The notes beneath the pieces are model-generated. The model had not been told where the DNA came from and searched no databases. It saw only the letters and a list, made by a program, of their open reading frames with translations. DNA of 5,078 bases from Clostridia bacterium (lineage in GTDB: Bacteria; Bacillota; Clostridia; Christensenellales; UBA1242), in NCBI GenBank assembly GCA_017443885.1, contig JAFSXW010000057.1:1-5078 (forward strand). The letters run 5' to 3'. This document shows, one piece after another, positions 1 through 5,078 of this stretch. Within the stretch, counting starts at the first letter, position 1; each line of letters opens with the position of its first letter. Position numbers and translations under genes: made by a program.

Positions 1-1086
1 AGGCATAACCATTTCAGTTCCTTCTGGAAGTTCAATAGAACCTGTAACGTCAGTAGTTCTGAAATAGAATTGTGGACGATAGTTGTTGAAGAATGGAGTA
101 TGACGACCACCTTCTTCTTTGGTTAGAACGTAAACTTCAGCAGTGAATTCAGTATGTGGATGAATTGTGCCTGGTTTGCATAGAACTTGACCACGCTCAA
201 CATCTGTTCTTTGAATACCACGAAGTAAAACACCAATGTTATATCCAGCAACAGCTTCATCAAGAAGTTTTCTGAACATTTCGATACCAGTTACAACTGT
301 TGTTTGAGCTTTTTCAGCAATACCAACAATTTCAACAGTGTCGTTAAGTTTAAGAGTACCACGCTCAACACGGCCAGTAACAACTGTTCCACGACCAGTG
401 ATTGTGAATACGTCTTCGATTGGCATTAAGAATGGTTTATCTGTGTCACGAGTTGGGGTTGGGATATAACTATCAACAGCAGCCATAAGTTCATCAATAG
501 CTTTAAGAGCTGGAGAATCCCATTGACCATTTTTAGCAGCTTCAAGAGCTTGGAAAGCTGATCCACGAATGATAGGAGTGTTGTCTCCATCGAAACCATA
601 TTGAGTAAGAAGTTCTCTGATTTCCATCTCAACAAGGTCAGCTAATTCTTCATCGCCTGGGTTAATTTGGTCCATTTTGTTCATGAACACAACGATTTTT
701 GGAACACCAACCTGACGAGCAAGAAGGATATGTTCCCTAGTTTGTGGCATTGGGCCATCTGTTGCAGCAACAACAAGAATAGCACCATCCATTTGTGCAG
801 CACCTGTAATCATGTTCTTTACATAGTCTGCGTGTCCTGGGCAGTCTACGTGAGCGTAGTGCCTATTTGCAGTTTGGTATTCAACGTGAGCTGTGTTAAT
901 TGTAATACCTCTAGCTTTCTCTTCTGGAGCGCTATCGATTTGGTTGTAATCCTTAAATTCATCACCAAATAAATGTGCTTGATGAGCAGTGATAGCAGCA
1001 GTAAGAGTTGTTTTACCATGGTCAACGTGGCCGATAGTACCAATGTTAACGTGTGGTTTTGTGTTGTCAAATTTTGCTTATGCCAT
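1..1086 (-). CDS. tuf: Elongation factor Tu (EF-Tu), 3' end beyond window, in-frame TAA at codon 3
   Basis: EF-Tu is the cytosolic GTPase that carries aminoacyl-tRNA to the ribosomal A site. Reading from ATG at 1086, 362 codons are visible and about 35 C-terminal ones lie past the left edge, since the family is about 395 residues long. The GTPase motifs are intact: P-loop GHVDHGKT (19-26), switch [13 protein letters not shown] (59-70), DCPGH (81-85), NKMD (136-139) and GSAF (175-178). Domain II (around [13 protein letters not shown]) and much of domain III (up to [17 protein letters not shown]) follow. The gene lies 24 bp after fusA, the normal str-operon order, and has its own ribosome binding site. 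The oddity is codon 3, which is TAA (1080-1078), giving M-A-stop before [11 protein letters not shown], where relatives read MA(K/Q)AKF. No in-frame ATG, GTG or TTG occurs until ATG at 813-811 (Met92), past the P-loop, so no alternative start rescues the protein. Identity as tuf is certain. Whether this copy is functional as written is not. Confidence 0.95.
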
Positions 1087-1095
1087 TTTTTTAGT

Positions 1096-1100
1096 CTCCT
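1096..1100 (-). promoter_or_regulatory. tuf ribosome binding site (AGGAG)
   Basis: AGGAG lies 9 nt upstream of the ATG at 1086 within the 24-bp fusA-tuf gap, in an otherwise A-rich leader. It fixes codon 1 at 1086, so the TAA two codons later really is inside the translated frame and cannot be avoided by choosing a later start. No promoter-like pair or terminator is visible in this short gap, so tuf is presumably co-transcribed with fusA. Confidence 0.8.
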
Positions 1101-1110
1101 TTTTTATTTT

Positions 1111-3183
1111 TTATTTTTTTGTGCTTTCGCCGATGATTTTTTCGGCTACGTTTCTTGGAACTTCCGCATAATGTGATGGTTCCATAGTGTAGTTTCCTCT
1201 TCCCTGAGTGTTTGAACGAAGATCACTTACATAGCCAAACATTTCAGCAAGTGGAACTTCTGCACGAATGGTTTGCACCCCATTTTTAAGGTTTGTTCCT
1301 AGAACGTTACCACGTCGGCGACTAACATCTCCCATAACATCACCTAAATATTGATCTGGCACCTCTATTTCTACGCTCATAATAGGCTCTAAGATAACAG
1401 GTGTTGCTTTCTTCATGCCGTCTTTAAACGCAAGTGATGCAGCAATTTTAAATGCCATTTCCGAAGAGTCAACTTCGTGATAACTACCATCAATAACTGT
1501 GGCTTTAAAGTCAACAGTTTCGTATCCAGCAAGAACACCACTCATTTTGGCTTCTTGGATACCTTTATCTACAGCAGGAATATATTCTTTTGGAATAGAT
1601 CCACCAACTGTTTTATCTTCAAATACATAACCAGAACCTGGTTCTAGTGGTTCAAACTCAACTATGCAATGGCCATATTGACCTTTACCACCAGATTGTT
1701 TAATGTATTTACCTTCGCTAGTAACTTTTGATTTAATTGTTTCTCTGTATGCAACTTGTGGAGCACCAACATTACATTCAACCTTATACTCACGGCGCAT
1801 TCTATCAATAATGATATCTAGGTGAAGTTCGCCCATACCTTTTATTATTGTTTGGCCCGTTTCGTTATCGGTATATCTCTTAAACGATGGGTCTTCTTCT
1901 GCAAGTTTTGCAAGAGCTATTGCCATTTTTTCTTGGTCTGCTTTTGTTTTTGGCTCAACAGCCTTAGAAATAACTGGCTCTGGGAATTCCATTGGATCAA
2001 GCACAATTGGGTGTGCTTCATCGCAAAGTGTTTCACCAGTTGTTGTGTCTTTTAAACCAACTATTGCAATAATATCTCCAGCATAAGCTTCGGTTTCTTC
2101 TGTTCTAGAATTAGCGTGCATTCTAACAAGACGACCAATTCTTTCACGCTTATCTTTATTAGAGTTGTAAACATACGAACCAGTTGTAATCTTACCACTA
2201 TATATTCTATAGAATGTTAAGGTGCCAAATGGGTCTTTTGCAATTTTAAATGCAAGACCAGCAAGTGGTTCGTTATCGTCTGCCTTTCTATAAAGAGTAG
2301 AGCCGTTCATATCAACACCTTTAACAGGTGGGATATCTAGTGGGCTTGGGAAATAATCAACAACTGCATCTAGCAAAAGTTGTGTTCCCTTGTTTTTATA
2401 GCTAGAACCACATAAAACTGGTGTCATAGCTAGGCTAATTGTTGCCTTTCTGATGGCTGCTTTAAGTTCTTCAACAGTAAACTCTTCACCATTAAAGAAT
2501 TTTTCAAGAAGTGCATCATCAGTTTCTGCAACAGCTTCATTTAATTTTGCTCTATATTCTTTTGCTTGTTCCATCATGTCGGCAGGGATTTGGGTGATTT
2601 CCATTTCCTTACCTTCATCATCTTTATAGATAACGGCGTTCATATTAACAAGGTCTACAAGACCAATAAATGAATCTTCCTTACCTATTGGAAGTTGAAG
2701 TGGAACAGCATTTGCACCAAGTTGCTCACGCATTGCATTAACTGCAAAGTAGAAGTCTGCACCAAGTGTGTCCATCTTGTTAATATAGGCAATTCTTGGA
2801 ACGCCATATTTATCTGCTTGTTTCCAAACTTTAATAGACTGAGCTTGCACGCCTTCTTTTGCTGTGAACAATTCAATAGCACCATCTAGCACTTTAAGGC
2901 TTCTTTCAACTTCAATAGTGAAGTCTACGTGGCCTGGTGTGTCGATAATGTTTATTTTATGATTTTTCCAAACACAGGTTGTGGCAGCAGATGTGATTGT
3001 GATACCACGCTCTTGCTCTTGAGCCATCCAGTCCATAGTAGCTTGGCCATCATGAACTTCACCAATCTTATGAGATTTACCTGTGTAATACAAAATTCGT
3101 TCTGTTGTTGTGGTTTTTCCGGCATCAATATGCGCCATAATACCAATATTACGAATTTTATCTAATGCATAATCTCTAGGCAT
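1111..3183 (-). CDS. fusA: Elongation factor G (EF-G), ribosomal translocase
   Basis: EF-G uses GTP hydrolysis to move tRNAs and mRNA through the ribosome and, with RRF, helps recycle ribosomes. It acts in the cytosol. The protein is complete at 690 residues, close to the usual 690-705. Visible motifs are P-loop AHIDAGKT (17-24), switch I QERGITI (57-63), DTPGH (81-85), NKMD (135-138), domain [21 protein letters not shown] (497-505) entering domain [12 protein letters not shown] at the domain IV tip with His569 (equivalent of E. coli His583), domain [14 protein letters not shown] (617-629) and a C-terminal [13 protein letters not shown]. These place it with housekeeping EF-G rather than Tet(M)-type or EF-G2 paralogues. 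The start is fixed by AAGGAG at 3195-3190, 6 nt upstream. It sits between rpsG and tuf, and the 138-bp gap before it carries a terminator-like hairpin and a good promoter, so it probably has its own transcription start. Some wording in the G domain ([17 protein letters not shown]) departs from the common DGAVAVFCAKGGVEPQS, but no catalytic residue is lost. Confidence 0.98.
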   Translation of the reverse strand: MPRDYALDKIRNIGIMAHIDAGKTTTTERILYYTGKSHKIGEVHDGQATMDWMAQEQERGITITSAATTCVWKNHKINIIDTPGHVDFTIEVERSLKVLDGAIELFTAKEGVQAQSIKVWKQADKYGVPRIAYINKMDTLGADFYFAVNAMREQLGANAVPLQLPIGKEDSFIGLVDLVNMNAVIYKDDEGKEMEITQIPADMMEQAKEYRAKLNEAVAETDDALLEKFFNGEEFTVEELKAAIRKATISLAMTPVLCGSSYKNKGTQLLLDAVVDYFPSPLDIPPVKGVDMNGSTLYRKADDNEPLAGLAFKIAKDPFGTLTFYRIYSGKITTGSYVYNSNKDKRERIGRLVRMHANSRTEETEAYAGDIIAIVGLKDTTTGETLCDEAHPIVLDPMEFPEPVISKAVEPKTKADQEKMAIALAKLAEEDPSFKRYTDNETGQTIIKGMGELHLDIIIDRMRREYKVECNVGAPQVAYRETIKSKVTSEGKYIKQSGGKGQYGHCIVEFEPLEPGSGYVFEDKTVGGSIPKEYIPAVDKGIQEAKMSGVLAGYETVDFKATVIDGSYHEVDSSEMAFKIAASLAFKDGMKKATPVILEPIMSVEIEVPDQYLGDVMGDVSRRRGNVLGTNLKNGVQTIRAEVPLAEMFGYVSDLRSNTQGRGNYTMEPSHYAEVPRNVAEKIIGESTKK

Positions 3184-3218
3184 AAATTTCTCCTTAATAA
3201 TAATCTAGTAAATAATTA

Positions 3219-3267
3219 CCCTTTAATTATAGCCAATTTATCTAAATAAATCAAATATTTTAAAGGG
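3219..3267. repeat. 8-bp inverted repeat flanking the fusA promoter
   Basis: CCCTTTAA (3219-3226) and TTAAAGGG (3260-3267) are perfect inverted copies separated by 33 bp, enclosing the whole fusA -35/-10 pair. The proximal arm overlaps the last -10 base and the expected start site. This could be a protein-binding palindrome, or in read-through RNA from rpsG an 8-bp stem. The arms are short and AT-containing, so chance is possible. Confidence 0.4.
3226..3254 (-). promoter_or_regulatory. Candidate sigma-A promoter for fusA-tuf
   Basis: On the minus strand, TTGATT (3254-3249) is followed by a 17-bp spacer and a perfect TATAAT (3231-3226). A transcript would start near 3219, about 36 nt before the fusA ATG, with AAGGAG well placed in that leader. 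The promoter lies just downstream of the hairpin that follows rpsG, which makes a separate fusA-tuf transcription unit plausible. The match and spacing are as good as for the rpsL promoter. Promoter activity itself is inferred. Confidence 0.7.
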
Positions 3268-3272
3268 TTTTT

Positions 3273-3317
3273 AAAAAGAAAGTTGAAGCACGCATCTTCT
3301 TTTGGCGCTCCAACTTT
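3273..3317 (-). terminator. Terminator-like hairpin after rpsG
   Basis: In the minus-strand transcript, AAAGUUGGAGC (3317-3307) pairs with GCUUCAACUUU (3289-3279): 11 pairs including one G-U, with a 17-nt loop. CUUUUU (3278-3273) follows directly. The stem begins 4 nt after the rpsG stop codon. The form fits a Rho-independent terminator, but the long loop, modest GC and short U-run suggest partial rather than complete termination. It would reduce read-through from rpsL-rpsG into fusA-tuf. Confidence 0.65.
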
Positions 3318-3321
3318 AATT

Positions 3322-3807
<486 letters not shown>

Positions 3808-3816
3808 TTATTTTTG

Positions 3817-3831
3817 GTAGTTTAAAACTAC
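3817..3831 (-). repeat. Short inverted repeat in the rpsL-rpsG gap
   Basis: Immediately after the rpsL stop, the transcript reads GUAGUUUUAAACUAC, a 7-bp inverted repeat around one base, so in practice a 5-6 bp stem with a tight loop. No U-run follows, so it is not a terminator. It sits 11 bases before the rpsG Shine-Dalgarno and could influence rpsG translation or mRNA stability. The stem is weak and may have no function. Confidence 0.35.
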
Positions 3832-4209
3832 TTATTTAGGCCTTTTAGCGCCATACTTACTTCTTGCTTGCTTACGGTCTTTAACACCGGCAGTATCAAG
3901 AGTTCCACGAACGATATGGTATCTAACACCAGGAAGGTCTTTAACCCTACCGCCACGAATTAGAACAACGCTGTGCTCTTGAAGATTGTGGCCAATGCCT
4001 GGAATATAAACCGTTCCTTCCATCCTATTTGAAAGCTTAACTCTTGCAATTTTTCTTAAAGCTGAGTTTGGCTTTTTAGGTGAAGTTGTGGTAACAGACA
4101 AACAAACACCCCTTTTTTGTGGGCATTCATCTAGAATTGGTGATTTAGATTTATAGGTTTGTTTTTCTCTACCCTTACCATGCCTTATAAGCTGATTTGT
4201 GGTTGGCAT
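3832..4209 (-). CDS. rpsL: 30S ribosomal protein S12
   Basis: S12 sits at the 30S decoding centre and controls accuracy of tRNA selection. The protein is complete at 125 residues, matching the usual 124-ish form without the longer insert seen in some Bacilli. Landmarks are the N-terminal [19 protein letters not shown] (29-36), [11 protein letters not shown] (43-53), [15 protein letters not shown] (73-87), [11 protein letters not shown] (88-98) and the C-terminal [16 protein letters not shown]. Lys45 and Lys90 correspond to E. coli Lys42 and Lys87, the classic streptomycin-resistance sites, and Pro93 to Pro90. All are wild type, so no S12 resistance change is seen. Asp91 is the residue that RimO methylthiolates in many bacteria. 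The start at 4209 follows a consensus GGAGGT (4221-4216) by 6 nt. It is the first gene of the operon, with a promoter about 130 bp upstream. Confidence 0.98.
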   Translation of the reverse strand: MPTTNQLIRHGKGREKQTYKSKSPILDECPQKRGVCLSVTTTSPKKPNSALRKIARVKLSNRMEGTVYIPGIGHNLQEHSVVLIRGGRVKDLPGVRYHIVRGTLDTAGVKDRKQARSKYGAKRPK

Positions 4210-4337
4210 AATAATACCTCCATTTAAATTTTTTGAAGATCCTCTAAAAGCCCCATGAGGAAATTCTTAAACACTCTTTTGCAATCTCTATACACACCCG
4301 AAAGAAAGCAATAAAGTATTTAAACATAATTCTATGC
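4210..4337 (-). promoter_or_regulatory. rpsL 5' leader, about 128 nt
   Basis: If transcription starts about 7 nt after the -10 at 4344, the str mRNA has an untranslated leader of roughly 128 nt, long compared with the roughly 24-36 nt leaders inferred for the other genes here. No ORF or U-run terminator is visible in it. UCCUC (4261-4257) can pair with GAGGA (4244-4240) across a 12-nt loop, and the same CCUC could instead pair with the rpsL Shine-Dalgarno GGAGG. That would allow alternative structures controlling rpsL translation, as in autogenous ribosomal-protein leaders. I recognise no named leader family, and the pairing is short. Confidence 0.4.
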
Positions 4338-4343
4338 TCCGCT

Positions 4344-4372
4344 ATTTTAACAAATTAAACAAAATAAGTCAA
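4344..4372 (-). promoter_or_regulatory. Candidate sigma-A promoter for the str operon
   Basis: On the minus strand TTGACT (4372-4367), a 17-bp spacer and TAAAAT (4349-4344) match the sigma-A consensus at 5 of 6 positions each. A run of A/T bases at 4373-4420 lies just upstream and could act as an UP element. No better pair is seen between here and rpsL, so this is the likely main start of the rpsL-rpsG transcript. Confidence 0.75.
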
Positions 4373-4420
4373 TAACTATTTAAAAATTTTTCACTTTTTA
4401 CTAAAATATTTAATAATTAT

Positions 4421-4449
4421 TTGAACAAGCTTTTCCTTTGTGGTATAAT
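4421..4449 (+). promoter_or_regulatory. Candidate sigma-A promoter for the small membrane protein gene
   Basis: TTGAAC (4421-4426), a 17-bp spacer and a perfect TATAAT (4444-4449) form a strong promoter pointing right. The start site would be near 4456, giving a leader of about 24 nt with the Shine-Dalgarno inside it. It is divergent from the rpsL promoter, with about 50 bp of AT-rich DNA between the two -35 boxes, so the two could affect each other. Confidence 0.78.
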
Positions 4450-4466
4450 TTTTTTGTAACAAAGGA
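4434..4466. repeat. 8-bp inverted repeat spanning the -10 box and Shine-Dalgarno
   Basis: TCCTTTGT (4434-4441) and ACAAAGGA (4459-4466) are perfect inverted copies 17 bp apart. They enclose the TATAAT box and the expected start site, and the right arm runs into the AGGAGG. Since the left arm lies upstream of the start site, the mRNA cannot form the stem. Any role would be as a DNA operator. No regulator is identified, and the right arm may simply reflect the ribosome binding site. Confidence 0.4.
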
Positions 4467-4468
4467 GG
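4463..4468 (+). promoter_or_regulatory. Ribosome binding site deciding the start at 4480
   Basis: AGGAGG lies 11 nt before ATG at 4480 and 17 nt before a second ATG at 4486, so 4480 is favoured. It also rules out a TTG at 4438 in the same frame, which lies upstream of this site and inside the promoter. Confidence 0.8.
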
Positions 4469-4479
4469 TAGGTTTTATT

Positions 4480-4842
4480 ATGAAAATGACTTTTTTACAA
4501 AAATACACTCCGCCACCAAAAGGTGACGAAGAAAAACTCGCAAATGCATACGAGGCTTTAACTGAAAGCAACAAACAAAAAGTTTTAAAAAGGGCAAACT
4601 TTTTAATAACTTTTGTGGTTTGTGTTTATGCATTGGTAATTCTTGCTTGCATAGGTGTTGGCATTTATTTAGTGCTATCTAAACAATATGTCGAAACTCT
4701 TGCAATGGTTGTGCTGATGGGGCTTGCAATATACTTTACAATTTTAGGAGCTAGCTGGTTTAAGGCAAAACCTCATCATAAAATTTTGCTTGTTTTAAAT
4801 TTCACGCGCAATCTTTTAATGAACCAGGAAAAAGAAAACTAA
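4480..4842 (+). CDS. Small two-helix membrane protein of unknown function
   Basis: I do not recognise this 120-residue protein. Its N-terminal 40 residues are hydrophilic, with a Pro-rich patch (YTPPPKG, 9-15), an acidic stretch and a basic stretch (NKQKVLKR, 31-38). Two hydrophobic segments follow at about 41-66 and 72-94, joined by a short SKQYVE loop, then a basic KAKPHHK and a 20-residue polar tail. The positive charges before helix 1 and after helix 2 predict both ends in the cytoplasm. There is no signal peptide, Cys motif or catalytic motif. Its own promoter, ribosome binding site and downstream terminator make it a genuine single-gene unit, divergent from the str operon and convergent with an XRE-type regulator gene. 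Codon use is AT-rich and ordinary for the window. Nothing in the context assigns a job. A structural or accessory membrane role is as far as I would go. Confidence 0.85.
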   Translation: MKMTFLQKYTPPPKGDEEKLANAYEALTESNKQKVLKRANFLITFVVCVYALVILACIGVGIYLVLSKQYVETLAMVVLMGLAIYFTILGASWFKAKPHHKILLVLNFTRNLLMNQEKEN

Positions 4843-4855
4843 ATAATAAAAAAAT

Positions 4856-4881
4856 GCCACTAAATTTTAGTGGCGTTTTTT
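4856..4881. terminator. Bidirectional Rho-independent terminator
   Basis: GCCACTAA (4856-4863) pairs with TTAGTGGC (4867-4874) around a 3-nt loop. TTTTTT (4876-4881) follows on the plus strand and an A-run (4848-4854) precedes it, which reads as a U-run on the minus strand. It lies 13 bp after the membrane-protein stop and about 85 bp after the regulator stop, so it serves both convergent genes. Confidence 0.9.
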
Positions 4882-4958
4882 ATTCCATTAGGTTTAAAAA
4901 ATTAACAGGTTTTTCAACAAAGCATAATAGAGTATAGTAAATTTTTAATATGCCATAA
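4882..4958. other. Intergenic stretch, 3' untranslated region of the regulator gene
   Basis: This 77-bp AT-rich stretch lies between the bidirectional terminator and the stop codon of the minus-strand regulator. I see no ORF, convincing promoter or repeat in it. It is probably just the 3' untranslated part of the regulator transcript. Confidence 0.5.
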
Positions 4959-5078
4959 CTAATATATGTCGCTATTATCATTAAAATAATTTGGGGCGAA
5001 AAATTCAGACAAAGTAATTCCTATTCCAGCACACAATTTTTTTATTGTGATAATTTTAGGAGATTTGCTTTCGCCATA
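4959..5078 (-). CDS. C-terminal end of a Cro/C1 (XRE) family helix-turn-helix regulator, partial
   Basis: Only the last 39 codons and the TAG stop (4961-4959) are in the window. The start lies beyond the right edge. The visible part begins YGESKSPKIITIKKLCAGIG and continues ITLSEFF, which matches the last helices of the Cro/C1 HTH domain: the P-x-x-x-T-I-x-K-L-C-x-G/A-I pattern followed by ITLSEFF. A short polar tail, APNYFNDNSDIY, follows. Proteins of this type are DNA-binding transcription regulators, often of about 70-120 residues when they end this close to the HTH. It converges on the membrane-protein gene and shares its terminator. The recognition helix is not visible, so no target can be proposed from sequence. 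The call rests on pattern similarity in a short fragment. Confidence 0.75.
   Translation of the reverse strand, partial: YGESKSPKIITIKKLCAGIGITLSEFFAPNYFNDNSDIY

Noticed and set aside
811..813. Internal ATG (Met92) as an alternative start for tuf
   Set aside because: Starting here would drop the P-loop, switch I and the DCPGH motif, and no ribosome binding site precedes it, so it would not give a working EF-Tu.
667..972. Plus-strand ORF of 101 codons inside tuf
   Set aside because: It is antisense to conserved EF-Tu sequence, has no ribosome binding site, and is rich in Cys, Trp and Val runs typical of a mirror frame of a conserved gene.
1078..1080. TAA reassigned to a sense codon in this organism
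   Set aside because: TAA is the natural stop of rpsL, rpsG, fusA and the membrane-protein gene in this window at the expected family end points, and no other internal TAA occurs in conserved coding sequence.
1087..1110. Separate tuf promoter or terminator in the fusA-tuf gap
   Set aside because: The 24-bp gap is an A-rich run plus the ribosome binding site. There is no room for a -35/-10 pair and no inverted repeat.
3832..4209. Streptomycin-resistance substitutions in S12
   Set aside because: Lys45, Lys90 and Pro93, the counterparts of E. coli Lys42, Lys87 and Pro90, are all wild type.
4438..4482. Upstream TTG start for the membrane-protein gene, adding 14 residues
   Set aside because: The TTG lies inside the promoter spacer and upstream of the expected transcription start, and the AGGAGG sits downstream of it. 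ATG at 4480 is the supported start.

Overview
The window is an AT-rich piece of a bacterial chromosome dominated by the streptomycin (str) operon, read on the minus strand: rpsL (S12), rpsG (S7), fusA (EF-G), then tuf (EF-Tu), which runs off the left edge. Protein wording, clean AGGAGG-type ribosome binding sites, TTGAnn/TATAAT sigma-A promoters with 17-bp spacers and TAA stops all point to a low-GC Gram-positive bacterium (Bacillota, probably Clostridia-like). The genus cannot be named from this sequence. TGG encodes Trp and TAA ends every complete gene, so the genetic code looks standard.

Layout, right to left on the minus strand. Positions 5078-4959 hold the C-terminal tail of a Cro/C1 (XRE) helix-turn-helix regulator. 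It converges on a small plus-strand gene for an unrecognised two-helix membrane protein (4480-4842), and the two share a bidirectional terminator at 4856-4881. The 4210-4479 gap is a divergent control region. It holds a TTGACT-N17-TAAAAT promoter firing left into rpsL, with a leader of about 128 nt, and a TTGAAC-N17-TATAAT promoter firing right into the membrane-protein gene. Next come rpsL (4209-3832), a 39-bp gap with a small hairpin, and rpsG (3792-3322). The 138-bp rpsG-fusA gap contains a terminator-like hairpin with a T-run followed by a strong TTGATT-N17-TATAAT promoter. fusA (3183-1111) and tuf (1086 to beyond position 1) follow, 24 bp apart.

Together the four str genes supply two 30S proteins and the two main elongation GTPases. 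The hairpin plus internal promoter suggests that fusA-tuf can be transcribed separately from rpsL-rpsG, which would let the very abundant elongation factors be made in excess of the ribosomal proteins.

The oddest feature is that the tuf reading frame has TAA at codon 3 (ATG GCA TAA), where Lys or Gln would be expected, while the other 361 visible codons are open and strongly conserved. This is one base away from a normal gene. It is either a sequence error, a real nonsense mutation in one of two tuf copies, or, least likely, recoding. No new defence, mobile or biosynthetic system is visible in this window.
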